Assembly (NCBI GenBank): GCA_001023535.1
Contig: CP011020.1
Coordinates: forward strand, 4,772,501 to 4,836,500
Origin: Pseudomonas chlororaphis
GTDB lineage: Bacteria; Pseudomonadota; Gammaproteobacteria; Pseudomonadales; Pseudomonadaceae
DNA length: 64,000 bases
Reading direction: 5' to 3'
The position numbers and the translations under genes are program-made. The notes below the pieces were generated by a model that worked only from the letters and a program-made list of their open reading frames with translations, had not been told where the DNA came from and did not search any database. Positions 27,698 through 37,080 of the stretch are shown here, piece after piece (position 1 is the stretch's first letter; each line of letters opens with the position of its first letter).

Positions 27698-30544
27698 TCA
27701 GCCTGCCACCAGCACTCGGATCGCTTCCAGGCGCAACGCCGCCTTCTCCAGCATCGCCAGACCCTGTTCGCGCTGTTGGCGCAGCGCAACCAGTTCGCTG
27801 TCGCGTACGGTCGGGTTGACCGCTTGCAGGGCGGTCAGGCGTGCCAATTCTTCGTCGGTATCGGCCGCCAGGCGGCGTTGGGCCTCGGCCACGCGCTCGG
27901 CGTGACGCGGGGCGACTTTCTCTTCCCCGGCGTTGATCCGCGGTGAGAGCTGGTCGCGCTGGGCCTGGATGAACTTGTTGGCGCTGGCACGAGGCACGCT
28001 TTCGAGCTGGTCGTTCAGCGTGTCGAACGAAACCCGGGCAGCCAGGTCGTTGCCGTTGGTATCCAGCAGGCAGCGCAGGGCGGCCGGGGGCAGGTAGCGG
28101 CCCAGTTGCAGCGAACGCGGGGCGACCACTTCGCTGACGTAGAGCAGCTCCAGCAGCACCGTGCCAGGCTTGAGCGCCTTGTTCTTGATCAGCGCCACGG
28201 CGGTGTTGCCCATGGAGCCCGACAGCACCAGGTCCATGCCGCCTTGCACCATCGGGTGCTCCCAGGTGATGAACTGCATGTCTTCGCGCGACAGCGCCTG
28301 GTTGCGGTCGTAGGTGATGGTCACGCCTTCGTCGTCGCCGAGCGGGAAGCTGGCGTCGAGCATCTTTTCACTCGGCTTGAGGATCAGCGCGTTTTCCGAA
28401 TGGTCCTCGCTGTCGATGCCAAAGGCGTCGAACAGGGTTTCCATGTAGATCGGCAGGGCGAACTGGTCGTCCTGTTCGAGAATGGCTTCCACCAGCGCGT
28501 CGCCTTCACCGGCACCACCGGAGTTGAGTTCCAGCAAGCGGTCACGACCGGTGTGCAGCTCGGTTTCCAGGCGCTCGCGTTCGGCGCGGGCCTCGTCGAT
28601 CAGCGCTTGCCACTGGCCATCGTCGGCCTCTTCCAGCAGCGGCAGCAGGCGCGGGCCGAACTGGTGCTGCAGGGCGTTGCCGGTCGGGCAGGTGTTGAGG
28701 AACGCGTTCAGCGCCTCGTGGTACCACTGGAACAAGCGCTCCTGCGGACTGGTTTCCAGGTAGGGCACGTGCAGCTCGATGGTGTGCTTCTGGCCGATCC
28801 GGTCGAGACGGCCGATCCGCTGTTCCAGCAGGTCAGGGTGGGAAGGCAGGTCGAACAGCACCAGGTGGTGAGCGAACTGGAAGTTGCGCCCTTCGCTGCC
28901 GATTTCCGAGCAGATCAGTACCTGCGCGCCAAACTCTTCGTCGGCGAAGTAAGCGGCGGCGCGGTCGCGCTCAAGGATGTTCATGCCTTCGTGGAACACC
29001 GTGGCCGGGATCCCGGAACGCACGCGCAGGGCGTCTTCCAGGTCCATGGCGGTTTCGGCGTGGGCGCAGATCACCAGCACCTTGGTGCGCTTGAGCATTT
29101 TCAGCTGGTCGATCAGCCACTCCACGCGCGGGTCGAATTTCCACCAGCGTTCTTCGTCACTGGCGTCCGGCTGCGCCTGGAAGCTGACTTCCGGGTACAG
29201 GTCGGCGTGATCGCCCAGCGGCAACTCGAGGTATTCCTCCGGGCACGGCAGCGGGTAGGCGTGCAGCTTGCGCTCCGGGAAACCCTGCACCGCGGCGCGG
29301 GTGTTGCGAAACAGCACGCGGCCGGTGCCGTGGCGGTCCAGCAGTTCGCGCACCAGGCGGGCACTGGCTTGGACATCGCCATCGTTGACGGCGGTCAGCA
29401 AGGCTTCGCCTTCGTTGCCCAGGAAACCAAGGATGGTCTGGTGGGCTTGCGGCGAGAGACGGCCCTTGTCCAGCAACTCCTGCACGGCTTCGGCCACCGG
29501 ACGATAGTTTTCGCTCTCGGCGCGGAAGGCCTTGAGGTCATGGAAGCGGTTCGGGTCCAGCAGGCGCAGACGGGCGAAGTGGCTGTCCTGGCCCAGTTGT
29601 TCCGGGGTCGCGGTGAGCAGCAGCACGCCGGGGATGGTTTCGGCCAGTTGCTCGACCAACGCGTACTGCGGGCTGACCTGATCCTCGTGCCACACCAGGT
29701 GATGCGCTTCGTCGACCACCATCAGGTCCCAGCCAGCGGCGAACAGCGCGTCCTGGGCCTTCTCGTCGTCCACCAGCCATTCCAGCGCCACCAGGGCCAG
29801 CTGGGTGTCTTCGAACGGGTTGCTGGCATCGCTTTCGATAAAGCGTTCTTCGTCGAACAACGCGACCTGCAGGTTGAAGCGCCGGCGCATTTCCACCAGC
29901 CACTGGTGCTGGAGGTTTTCTGGCACCAGGATCAGGACACGGCTGGCGCGGCCGGACAGCAGTTGACGGTGGATGACCAGGCCGGCCTCGATGGTCTTGC
30001 CCAACCCCACTTCGTCCGCCAGCAAGACGCGCGGTGCAATGCGGTCGGCCACTTCGCGAGCGATGTGCAGTTGGTGGGCGATCGGCTGGGCGCGCACGCC
30101 GCCAAGGCCCCAGAGCGAAGACTGCAACTGGCGGCTGGTGTGTTCCAGGGTGTGGTAGCGCAGGGAGAACCAGGCCAGCGGGTCGATCTGGCCGGCGAAC
30201 AGGCGGTCGCTGGCGAGGCGGAACTGGATGAAGTTCGACAGTTGGGTTTCCGGCAGGGTCACGACTTCGTTCTGCCCGTTGAGGCCGTGGTAGACCAGCA
30301 ATCCATCGACATCGTCGACTTCACGCACGGTCATCTTCCAACCTTCGAAGTGAGTGATCACGTCGCCCGGCGAAAACCGTACGCGAGTGAGGGGCGCATT
30401 CCGTAGCGCGTACTGGCGAGTGTCGCCAGTGGCCGGATAGAGCACGGTCAACAAGCGGCCATCCTGTGCCAGAACGGTGCCTAAACCCAGCTCGGCTTCG
30501 CTGTCACTGATCCAGCGTTGCCCCGGTTGATACTGCTGCGCCAT
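27698..30544 (-). CDS. rapA: RNA polymerase-associated ATPase RapA
   Basis: A 948-residue SWI2/SNF2 translocase that binds RNA polymerase and promotes its recycling. An N-terminal Tudor-like region (about 1-110) precedes the helicase core with Walker [13 protein letters not shown] (about residue 177) and Walker B box VVDEAHHL (about 277). The second RecA lobe includes [13 protein letters not shown] (about 550) and [10 protein letters not shown] (about 579). Length and motifs are typical. It is convergent with the Cache gene. Confidence 0.95.
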   Translation of the reverse strand: MAQQYQPGQRWISDSEAELGLGTVLAQDGRLLTVLYPATGDTRQYALRNAPLTRVRFSPGDVITHFEGWKMTVREVDDVDGLLVYHGLNGQNEVVTLPETQLSNFIQFRLASDRLFAGQIDPLAWFSLRYHTLEHTSRQLQSSLWGLGGVRAQPIAHQLHIAREVADRIAPRVLLADEVGLGKTIEAGLVIHRQLLSGRASRVLILVPENLQHQWLVEMRRRFNLQVALFDEERFIESDASNPFEDTQLALVALEWLVDDEKAQDALFAAGWDLMVVDEAHHLVWHEDQVSPQYALVEQLAETIPGVLLLTATPEQLGQDSHFARLRLLDPNRFHDLKAFRAESENYRPVAEAVQELLDKGRLSPQAHQTILGFLGNEGEALLTAVNDGDVQASARLVRELLDRHGTGRVLFRNTRAAVQGFPERKLHAYPLPCPEEYLELPLGDHADLYPEVSFQAQPDASDEERWWKFDPRVEWLIDQLKMLKRTKVLVICAHAETAMDLEDALRVRSGIPATVFHEGMNILERDRAAAYFADEEFGAQVLICSEIGSEGRNFQFAHHLVLFDLPSHPDLLEQRIGRLDRIGQKHTIELHVPYLETSPQERLFQWYHEALNAFLNTCPTGNALQHQFGPRLLPLLEEADDGQWQALIDEARAERERLETELHTGRDRLLELNSGGAGEGDALVEAILEQDDQFALPIYMETLFDAFGIDSEDHSENALILKPSEKMLDASFPLGDDEGVTITYDRNQALSREDMQFITWEHPMVQGGMDLVLSGSMGNTAVALIKNKALKPGTVLLELLYVSEVVAPRSLQLGRYLPPAALRCLLDTNGNDLAARVSFDTLNDQLESVPRASANKFIQAQRDQLSPRINAGEEKVAPRHAERVAEAQRRLAADTDEELARLTALQAVNPTVRDSELVALRQQREQGLAMLEKAALRLEAIRVLVAG

Positions 30545-30794
30545 GCTGCCTGACTCCCGCCTTGAAAAAGCCGGTTATCTTAACGGAATGATCCTTCAGA
30601 CCAAAGGATTTACGTACACGGCCCCTCGACAGCAAGGCGATTGGTCACCCGACGGGTAGGGAACTTAAGCGCGCTCAACGATCAAACAGGCTCGGCCCCG
30701 GCTTTTTGTTGCAATGCCAACTGGGTCACAAGTTTCGGACCGGCGGTTCAAGCTGCGACGTCCGCCGCCGACAACCTGAAGACAGGAGACCTTT

Positions 30795-31136
30795 ATGTTG
30801 CTACCTACGCTCCCTTTGAGCACCGTGCCCGTCACCGCGCAGCAGGATCCGGTTCGTCCACGACCGGACATACCGCCCGTGGTCCCGGTGCAGCAGAGCT
30901 CCAGCGAGAGCACCATCGACCTGCAAAAGCGCGATCCGGAAGAGGGGGCGCTGCTGCTGCGCGAGGAGCAACGTCGCCAGCAGGAACGCGACCGCCGTCG
31001 CCGCGAAGCCGACGAAGACCCCGAGGAACACCTGGCCGTACCGGGCACCGAGCTCAACGCCGATAACACCGTGCCCGTGGTGCCGCTGATGGAAGAGGAA
31101 TCGCGCCAGGGCCTGTGGGTCGATATCCAGATCTGA
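30795..31136 (+). CDS. Conserved hypothetical protein, proline-rich with charged coil
   Basis: A 113-residue protein: a Pro/Val-rich N-terminus (residues 1-35), a highly charged Glu/Arg/Gln helix (about 47-78, LLREEQRRQQERDRRRRE) likely to form a coiled coil, and a short tail ending in GLWVDIQI. GGAG lies 8 nt before the ATG. Genes like it sit beside rapA in other pseudomonads, as I recall. No function can be assigned. Confidence 0.65.
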   Translation: MLLPTLPLSTVPVTAQQDPVRPRPDIPPVVPVQQSSSESTIDLQKRDPEEGALLLREEQRRQQERDRRRREADEDPEEHLAVPGTELNADNTVPVVPLMEEESRQGLWVDIQI

Positions 31137-31230
31137 CCCAGCCATTGGCCGACGTACGCAGGCTGGTCAACGCCGCCAACAGCCCGCATCATGGGCGCAT
31201 CCGACTTTCACTGCACGATGCCGACACGCC

Positions 31231-31392
31231 ATGAGCCAAGACGCCAAACTGATCGACCTCAGCGCTGAGCGCGCCAAGCGCGTTCATGACCTCAACGACA
31301 AGCGCCTCAACGAAGTCCGCCAGGCTTTCGAGCAAGCGATGCCTTTGGCCAAGCCGAAGAAAAAGCCGAAAAACAAACCGAAAAAGCGCTGA
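31231..31392 (+). CDS. Small conserved-looking protein with Lys/Pro-rich tail
   Basis: A 53-codon ORF: MSQDAKLIDLSAERAKRVHD, a predicted amphipathic helix to residue 40, then a basic tail (KPKKKPKNKPKKR). Codon use is normal for the genome and it fits between two other small genes in the same direction. No obvious Shine-Dalgarno lies immediately upstream. The basic tail suggests nucleic-acid or membrane-surface binding. The function is unknown. Confidence 0.55.
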   Translation: MSQDAKLIDLSAERAKRVHDLNDKRLNEVRQAFEQAMPLAKPKKKPKNKPKKR

Positions 31393-31456
31393 ACCCCTTC
31401 GATCCATTGATGCAGATCAGTTATTTCCCCACCTTTTCGCCCCGTTGCGGGCGTTA

Positions 31457-31470
31457 TTGACCCCGGTCAA
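31457..31470 (+). promoter_or_regulatory. Anr/Fnr-type box TTGAC-CCCG-GTCAA
   Basis: A perfect 14-bp palindrome matching the TTGAT-N4-ATCAA family consensus with one change per arm. A -10-like TTAACT lies at 31492-31497, which puts the box centre near -41.5 of a start around 31505. That is the class II activator position for Anr. It drives the 38-residue gene at 31537. Confidence 0.65.
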
Positions 31471-31536
31471 TTTCCATCCAGGCCTGATTGGTTAACTTGA
31501 ACCCATCGCAACAGGGACGAGACCAGGAGGCCAGTC

Positions 31537-31653
31537 ATGTTTTTCGATAATGTGGTGTTTGCCGGTGTGTTGACGGTCGGCCTCATGTTCGTGTTCTTCG
31601 CAGGGTTTGGATTATTCATCTGGAAAGACGCCCACAAGCGCAAAAAACCATAG
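31537..31653 (+). CDS. ccoM: Single-helix membrane protein, probable cbb3 oxidase subunit CcoM
   Basis: A 38-residue protein, MFFDNVVFAGVLTVGLMFVF..., with one hydrophobic helix (about 7-29) and a basic end FIWKDAHKRKKP. Size, helix position and the WKDAHK tail fit my memory of CcoM, the small extra subunit of the P. stutzeri cbb3 oxidase. An AGGAGG ribosome site lies seven bases upstream, and an Anr-type box precedes it, consistent with low-oxygen control. ccoNOQP genes are not in this window. Confidence 0.6.
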   Translation: MFFDNVVFAGVLTVGLMFVFFAGFGLFIWKDAHKRKKP

Positions 31654-31688
31654 GTCTTTCCGGTTACAACGAGCACGCAAGGCATTTT

Positions 31689-31714
31689 GGGCGACTTCGG
31701 TCGCCCTTTTTTTT
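31689..31714 (+). terminator. Intrinsic terminator after ccoM-like gene
   Basis: The stem GGGCGAC / GTCGCCC with a TTCG tetraloop is followed by eight T residues. Confidence 0.93.
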
Positions 31715-31767
31715 GCGCAAAATTCCCGCCCCATGCACCCGCTTTCACAGGGGATAATGTTTTGGGC

Positions 31768-31806
31768 AAAAAAAAGGTGCGACCCGCGAGGGTCGCACCT
31801 TTTTTT
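31768..31806. terminator. Bidirectional terminator at the pit 3' end
   Basis: An A-run, GGTGCGACCC, loop GCGA, GGGTCGCACC and a T-run: a perfect 10-bp GC stem with U-tracts on both strands. It stops pit from the right and protects against read-through from the left. Confidence 0.94.
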
Positions 31807-31819
31807 CAAGCCCCTGGAA

Positions 31820-33295
31820 TCAGCTGCCCAAGGCTTTCGACGCCAGCCAGAACAACCCGGCCGACAGTGCCACCGTCGCAGGCAGGGTCAGCACCCAGGC
31901 CAGGAGGATGTTGCGCACCGTGCCACCTTGCAGGCCGCTCTTGTTGGCGACCATGGTGCCGGCCACGCCCGAGGACAGCACGTGGGTGGTGGAAACCGGC
32001 AGGCTGAAGATGTTCGCCATACCGATCATGCACGCGGCGGTGATCTGTGCCGACATGCCCTGGGCGTAGGTCATGCCTTGCTTGCCGATCTTCTCGCCGA
32101 TGGTCAGTACCACGCGCTTCCAGCCGACCATGGTACCCAGGCCCAACGCCAGGGCTACCGCCAGGATCACCCAGAACGGGGCATATTCGGTGGTGGTCGT
32201 AAGGTCCTTGCGCAGCTTGTTCAGGTCGTCTTTCTCACGTGCCGCCAGGTTAGGCAACTTGCCCACCTTCTTCGCCGTGTCGTCCAGGCAGAGCAGGTAG
32301 CGACGTACTTCAATGCGGCTTTCCGACGGCAGCGAATGGTAGTCCGACACGCCTTTGAGGGTGTCGAGCAGCGCGTTGATGGTCGGTTCGGTCTGCTGCG
32401 GGTTGCAGCGGAATTTCTCCGGCAGGTCGCCTTCCACGCTCTTGCCCAGGGCCAGGAATTCGCCCAGCGACTCACTGTTGCGCGTGTAGAACTGGCTCAG
32501 GTGCAAGGTCGCGTCGCGGGTCCGTTCGATCTGGTAGGTGGTGCTGCCCAGGTCGAGGACGAATTGCGCGGGCACGATGCCGATCAGCACCAGCATGATC
32601 AGGCCGATGCCTTTCTGGCCATCGTTGGAGCCGTGAACGAAGCTGACGGCCATGGCCGAGATCACCAGCACCAGGCGGTTCCAGAACGGCGGGTGCTTCT
32701 TGTCGTCGATCTTGCGGCGCTGTTCCGGCGTCTTGTGCATCTTCGACAGCGGGCGCCACCATTTCAGGCCGATCAGCACCAGGGCGGCTATCAGGAAGCC
32801 GGCCATGGGTGAGAACACCAGGGACGCGGCGATATCGATCGCCTTCTGCCAGTTCACGCCGTCGGCCAGCGGGATATCGTTGATCAGCGCGTTGGCCAGG
32901 CCCACGCCGAGGATCGAGCCGATCAGGGTGTGGGAGCTGGAAGCCGGGATACCGAAGTACCAGGTGCCCAGGTTCCAGGTGATGGCCGCCGCGAGCAGCG
33001 AGAACACCATGGCCAACCCGTGGCCGGTGTTCACGTTGATCAGCAGTTCCACGGGCAGCAAGTGGACGATGGCGTACGCCACCCCCACGCCGCCCAGCAA
33101 CACACCGAGAAAATTGAACACCCCGGAAAAGAACACCGCCAGGTGCGGCGGCATCGCTTTGGTGTAGATAACAGTGGCAACCGCGTTAGCGGTGTCATGA
33201 AAGCCGTTGATGAACTCGAAGGCGAGGACAAAAGCCAGGGCGAGCAAGAGGCTCACAAGCACCCAAGCATCCAGTCCGCTGAATAAATCGATCAT
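31820..33295 (-). CDS. pit: Low-affinity inorganic phosphate transporter, Pit family
   Basis: A 491-residue inner-membrane proton:metal-phosphate symporter. The PHO-4 signature GFHDTANAVATVIYT is at about residues 31-45, and its inverted partner SNDGQKGIG is near 224. Roughly 10 helices are interrupted by a soluble loop (about 270-370) rich in charged residues. The length matches PitA. It is monocistronic. Confidence 0.92.
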   Translation of the reverse strand: MIDLFSGLDAWVLVSLLLALAFVLAFEFINGFHDTANAVATVIYTKAMPPHLAVFFSGVFNFLGVLLGGVGVAYAIVHLLPVELLINVNTGHGLAMVFSLLAAAITWNLGTWYFGIPASSSHTLIGSILGVGLANALINDIPLADGVNWQKAIDIAASLVFSPMAGFLIAALVLIGLKWWRPLSKMHKTPEQRRKIDDKKHPPFWNRLVLVISAMAVSFVHGSNDGQKGIGLIMLVLIGIVPAQFVLDLGSTTYQIERTRDATLHLSQFYTRNSESLGEFLALGKSVEGDLPEKFRCNPQQTEPTINALLDTLKGVSDYHSLPSESRIEVRRYLLCLDDTAKKVGKLPNLAAREKDDLNKLRKDLTTTTEYAPFWVILAVALALGLGTMVGWKRVVLTIGEKIGKQGMTYAQGMSAQITAACMIGMANIFSLPVSTTHVLSSGVAGTMVANKSGLQGGTVRNILLAWVLTLPATVALSAGLFWLASKALGS

Positions 33296-33645
33296 GAAGG
33301 TTTTCTGACCCGGTCGTAAGGGGGCGCGATTATGCCAGAAAACCTCGGTAATCGATGCACTGCCTGCTCATCGGTAACATTCTTCAACGAAATAATTTGT
33401 AGGAAACCCTCCGGGACGAAGGGCCCGATGGGGCGCTCAACCCTTTGATTTCGGGGCGCAAAGCGCAGCAGCAGGGGTGACCGGAGTGGTGAAACTCACC
33501 CCCAGCGGCTGTATGAAATTTCTGAAAGAAGGTCGGCCTCAACCGCTCACGACCGGCGGTCGCGAGGCGCTGGCAGCCTGCTCGTGGCGGGCGTGCGGTA
33601 TCAGCCTGCAGCCTGGGTGTGGGCCGCCATCCTTCGACAAACCCC
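33296..33645. other. 350-bp gap upstream of pit without a supported gene
   Basis: It contains the pit promoter area on the right of 33295 and GC-rich sequence with several short inverted repeats. A 67-codon GTG-started frame at 33477-33680 has no convincing ribosome site and unusual composition, so I do not call it. Confidence 0.5.
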
Positions 33646-33861
33646 TCAGACGTCGGGCATCAAATGCTCTTCGGCCTTGAGTTCCTTTTCCATCTTTTGA
33701 AGTTCCTGGGTAAAAGCCTGGTCTTGAACGGTGGCGCGTTTACGCCAGGGTTTGCGTTCCGGTTCAGGTTGCGCGGCGTAGGTGGTGATTTCTCCGCCGT
33801 AAACTTCCTTGTAACGTTGTTCCTGGCGCTCAAGTTCCGCGCGCAGTTCGTCTTTCGTCAC
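33646..33861 (-). CDS. Conserved-looking 71-residue cytoplasmic protein
   Basis: It starts with GTG (AGG eight bases upstream) and encodes [20 protein letters not shown]..., an N-terminal charged helix, a proline-rich middle ([11 protein letters not shown]) and a second acidic helix ([15 protein letters not shown]). There is no signal or membrane segment. Composition and codon use look coding. The function is unknown. Confidence 0.6.
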   Translation of the reverse strand: MTKDELRAELERQEQRYKEVYGGEITTYAAQPEPERKPWRKRATVQDQAFTQELQKMEKELKAEEHLMPDV

Positions 33862-34131
33862 AGTTGTACCTAATTAATTGAAATTTATTCTGGTGATACG
33901 CACTGCATGTCGTCATGCAGACGGCCACGGCACCAGAGCTGACAGCTGACGTAGCATCAGGGGTTCGTGTTGTTGCCGTTACGGGGAAGCGGCCATCAGG
34001 CGCCTCGGGCACCGCAGCTTGGCTACAGTGCCGGCGGACGATAGCGGTTGAAAGCCGTACCGTCGCTGAAGCGCATTATAGCGGTCCCGTCGAATAACAC
34101 TACCGGCAAAAGTTAAAGAGGTCTGTTCTAG
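33862..34131 (-). promoter_or_regulatory. Long leader/promoter region of the 71-residue gene
   Basis: A perfect -10 hexamer TATAAT lies on the minus strand near 34075-34080, with only a weak -35. If used, the transcript has a ~205-nt leader containing small palindromes such as CATGACGACATG and GCTGTCAGC. No known riboswitch is recognised. Confidence 0.35.
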
Positions 34132-34284
34132 GCTATGTACGAAATAGCTTGAAACTTGGTTATGCGGCGTTAAAAACCGGCTCGGAATGCTCATTGACAA
34201 CCAGTCAAGGCGAGCGCGACCCCGGTCGTTCCTCGCCGGTTTTTGCCTTGCCTAACCTGCGTTTCAAACTATTTCGTACACAGC
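34132..34284. mobile_element. 153-bp non-autonomous element (MITE-like), CTAG flanks
   Basis: The terminal inverted repeats GCTATGTACGAAATAGCTTG / GCTGTGTACGAAATAGTTTG extend to 24 bp with two mismatches. A second nested pair is AAAAACCGGCTCGGAA / TTCCTCGCCGGTTTTT. Both flanks are CTAG (34128-34131 and 34285-34288), a target duplication typical of IS5-group elements. There is no coding capacity. It looks like the fused ends of an IS5-type element. Confidence 0.75.
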
Positions 34285-34463
34285 CTAGTGTGAATCAATA
34301 TTTGTAGAGGCAACTTAAACACCGCGGGTTTTCCAAAGTCGTCGATATCCTGACGCCGTGGGGTTCGACAAGTTCAATAAACCCCCTGCCTGGAGAACGG
34401 CCCGCGTTGTTTGCCAAGTTTGTGTATTGGATCCGAAATGAAAGTACCGATCGACGACCGCGC

Positions 34464-34498
34464 ATTGCGATTATCGATCGTCGGTTCGATAATCGCAC
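34464..34498. promoter_or_regulatory. PcaR operator pair at pcaR
   Basis: The plus-strand GTTCGATAATCGCAC (34484-34498) equals the 15-bp PcaR site I remember from P. putida. An inverted relative, ATTGCGATTATCGAT (34464-34478), lies 20 bp away. It is about 75 nt upstream of pcaR, consistent with autoregulation. Confidence 0.75.
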
Positions 34499-34572
34499 GT
34501 TGTTGGCGGCCGGCGCTTGCCGGCCCGTTGAGCCGCTGCTTGTAATAGCCCTCCACCCGGGAAGGATCAGAC

Positions 34573-35415
34573 ATGAACGACCAATTGCGCAACGCCTTCA
34601 CTTCAGTCGCGCCACCGATCGTGGCCTCGGCGGCCAAGCGGATCCAGGCCCTGACTGGTGACCCGGACTTCATGACTTCCCTGGCCCGTGGGCTGGCCGT
34701 GGTGCAGGCCTTCCAGGAGCGCAAGCGGCATCTGACCATCGCTCAGATCAGCCACCGTACGGAAATTCCCCGGGCGGCCGTCCGCCGCTGCCTGCATACC
34801 TTGATCAAGCTTGGCTACGCCACCACGGACGGGCGCACCTATTCACTGCTGCCCAAAGTGCTCACCCTCGGGCACGCCTACTTATCCTCGACGCCCCTGG
34901 CGGTTTCCGCGCAGCCGTACCTGGACCGCATGAGCGAGCAACTGCATGAAGCCTGCAACATGGCCACCCTCGAGGGCGACGACATCCTCTACATCGCCCG
35001 GTCGGCCACCACTCAGCGATTGATCTCGGTGGACCTGTCGGTCGGCGGGCGGCTGCCGGCCTATTGCACGTCCATGGGCCGGATTCTGCTGGCGGCGCTG
35101 GACGATGCGTCGCTGCGCGATTACCTCGATCATGCCGACCTGCAAGCCAAGACCAGCCGCACCCTGCACACCCCCCAGGCCTTGCTCGAATGCCTGCAAC
35201 AGGTGCGGCAACAGGGCTGGTGCATCGTCGACCAGGAATTGGAGCAGGGCCTGCGCTCGATTGCCGTGCCGGTGTACGACGCTTCCGGCCAGGTGGTGGC
35301 GGCGTTGAACGTCAGCACCCATGCCGGGCGCGTCAGCCGTAACGAGCTGGAGCAGCGGTTCCTGCCCGGCCTGTTGGGGGCCAGTCGCGACCTGAGCGCG
35401 CAGTTGTTCACCTAA
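34573..35415 (+). CDS. pcaR: IclR-family regulator PcaR of protocatechuate degradation
   Basis: A 280-residue regulator that activates pca genes with beta-ketoadipate. The N-terminal winged HTH is at about residues 50-100 (TIAQISHRTEIPRAAVRRCL), and an IclR effector domain occupies about 110-275 (GEL-type GRILLAALDD near 160; LEQGLRSIAVPV near 225). It heads the pca island and has PcaR boxes upstream. The start at 34573 follows GGAAGG. Confidence 0.92.
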   Translation: MNDQLRNAFTSVAPPIVASAAKRIQALTGDPDFMTSLARGLAVVQAFQERKRHLTIAQISHRTEIPRAAVRRCLHTLIKLGYATTDGRTYSLLPKVLTLGHAYLSSTPLAVSAQPYLDRMSEQLHEACNMATLEGDDILYIARSATTQRLISVDLSVGGRLPAYCTSMGRILLAALDDASLRDYLDHADLQAKTSRTLHTPQALLECLQQVRQQGWCIVDQELEQGLRSIAVPVYDASGQVVAALNVSTHAGRVSRNELEQRFLPGLLGASRDLSAQLFT

Positions 35416-35417
35416 GT

Positions 35418-35432
35418 GTTCGATAAACGCAC
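35418..35432 (+). promoter_or_regulatory. PcaR site upstream of pcaK
   Basis: GTTCGATAAACGCAC differs from the pcaR site by one base. It begins 3 nt after the pcaR stop and 130 nt before pcaK. Confidence 0.7.
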
Positions 35433-35543
35433 ACAGTCGCTTGCGGTGAATTGACGGTGTTTGTCCGGCCTCATTAATGTCGCGCCAGCGTCATCCGGCG
35501 TGCTGGAGCCTCCTGGCCCGGCCATGGGTGGGCGACTCGACAC

Positions 35544-35551
35544 AATAATAA
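35544..35551 (+). promoter_or_regulatory. Crc/Hfq-type A-rich site at the pcaK start
   Basis: AATAATAA lies about 12 nt before the pcaK ATG, overlapping the leader just upstream of the ribosome site. It fits the AAnAAnAA catabolite-repression motif of Pseudomonas. Confidence 0.55.
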
Positions 35552-35562
35552 TGAGAGACACG

Positions 35563-36909
35563 ATGAACCAACCCCAGACCTCCGTAGGCCACTGCCTCGA
35601 CGTGCAGTCCTTCATCAATGCCCAGCCCATCTCGCGCTACCAGTGGCGGGTAGTGATCCTCTGTTTCCTGATTGTTTTCCTCGACGGCCTCGACACGGCA
35701 GCCATGGGCTTCATTGCCCCGGCCCTGTCCCAGGATTGGGGAATCGACCGCGCCAGCCTGGGCCCGGTGATGAGTGCCGCGCTGATCGGCATGGTTTTCG
35801 GCGCACTCGGTTCCGGGCCCTTGGCTGACCGCTTCGGGCGCAAAGTGGTCCTGGTGGGCGCGGTCCTGCTGTTTGGCGCGTTCAGCCTGGCTTCGGCCTA
35901 CAGCACCAACGTCGACCAACTGCTGGTGCTGCGCTTCCTCACCGGCCTGGGCTTGGGGGCCGGGATGCCCAACGCCACCACCTTGCTGTCCGAATACACC
36001 CCCGAACGCAAGAAATCGCTGTTGGTGACCAGCATGTTCTGCGGCTTCAACCTGGGCATGGCCGGCGGCGGGTTCATTTCCGCCAAGCTGATCCCGGCGT
36101 TCGGCTGGCACAGCCTGTTGCTGATCGGCGGGATCCTGCCGTTGCTGCTGACGGTCGTGCTGGTGTTCTGGCTGCCGGAGTCGGCGCGTTACCTGGTGGT
36201 GCGCAACCGCGGCACCGATAAAGTGCGCAAGACCCTGGCACCCATCGACCCGCACACGGTTGCCCAGGCCGCGAGCTTCAGTGTGCCGGAACAGAAAACC
36301 GTGAAGGCGCGCAACGTGCTGGCGGTGATTTTTTCCGGGACCTACAGCGCCGGCACGCTGCTGCTGTGGCTGACCTATTTCATGGGGCTGGTGATCGTCT
36401 ACCTGCTGACCAGTTGGCTGCCGACACTGATGCGCGACAGCGGCGCGAGCATGGAGCAGGCCGCGTTCATCGGCGCGTTGTTCCAGTTTGGCGGGGTGTT
36501 GAGCGCGGTGGGCGTGGGCTGGGCGATGGACCGGTTCAACCCGCACAAGGTCATCGGCCTGTTCTACCTGATGGCCGGGGTGTTTGCCTACGCGGTAGGG
36601 CAGAGCCTGGGCCATATCACATTGCTCGCGACGCTGGTGCTGGTGGCCGGCATGTGCGTCAACGGCGCGCAATCGGCGATGCCGTCCCTGGCGGCGCGTT
36701 TCTACCCGACCCAGGGCCGCGCCACCGGGGTGTCGTGGATGCTCGGCATCGGTCGCTTCGGCGCGATCCTCGGAGCCTGGATGGGGGCGACCTTGCTGGG
36801 CCTGGGCTGGAACTTCGAACAGGTGCTGACCGCCCTGGTCATTCCCGCCGCACTGGCGACCACGGCGGTGGTGATCAAGGGGTTGGTCAGCCATGCGGAT
36901 GCCACTTGA
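35563..36909 (+). CDS. pcaK: 4-hydroxybenzoate/protocatechuate transporter PcaK
   Basis: A 448-residue MFS aromatic-acid:proton symporter and chemoreceptor-linked carrier, the same length as P. putida PcaK. It has 12 helices, the DGLDTAAMGF motif in helix 1 (about residue 41) and the MFS loop GPLADRFGRK (about 86). I chose the ATG at 35563; an in-frame ATG at 35551 is possible. Confidence 0.93.
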   Translation: MNQPQTSVGHCLDVQSFINAQPISRYQWRVVILCFLIVFLDGLDTAAMGFIAPALSQDWGIDRASLGPVMSAALIGMVFGALGSGPLADRFGRKVVLVGAVLLFGAFSLASAYSTNVDQLLVLRFLTGLGLGAGMPNATTLLSEYTPERKKSLLVTSMFCGFNLGMAGGGFISAKLIPAFGWHSLLLIGGILPLLLTVVLVFWLPESARYLVVRNRGTDKVRKTLAPIDPHTVAQAASFSVPEQKTVKARNVLAVIFSGTYSAGTLLLWLTYFMGLVIVYLLTSWLPTLMRDSGASMEQAAFIGALFQFGGVLSAVGVGWAMDRFNPHKVIGLFYLMAGVFAYAVGQSLGHITLLATLVLVAGMCVNGAQSAMPSLAARFYPTQGRATGVSWMLGIGRFGAILGAWMGATLLGLGWNFEQVLTALVIPAALATTAVVIKGLVSHADAT

Positions 36910-36948
36910 GCGGCTGACACAAATTCCCTTGGGATAAATCCCATCCCC

Positions 36949-37037
36949 TGTGGGAGCGAGCTTGCTCGCGATTGCGGTGCGTCAGTCTCCGAGTCTGGGG
37001 CTGACGGAACGTCATCGCGAGCAAGCTCGCTCCCACA
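36949..37037. repeat. REP inverted pair between pcaK and pcaI
   Basis: Two opposed REP palindromes about 40 bp apart, lying downstream of pcaK and upstream of the pcaI promoter. Confidence 0.9.
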
Positions 37038-37080
37038 GAATGCGTGGCACAGGAACCAATCGTTAGCCAAACAACAATCT

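Noticed and set aside
30641..31066. A 141-codon frame overlapping the proline-rich hypothetical gene
   Set aside because: It lies in another frame of the better-supported 30795-31136 gene, has low-complexity Arg/Gly content and no ribosome site.
33477..33680. A 67-codon GTG-started frame before the 71-residue gene
   Set aside because: The ribosome site is poorly placed, composition is atypical, and it overlaps the end of a better candidate on the other strand.
33979..34200. A 73-codon minus-strand frame near the MITE
   Set aside because: It runs into the mobile element's inverted repeat and shows no coding signature.
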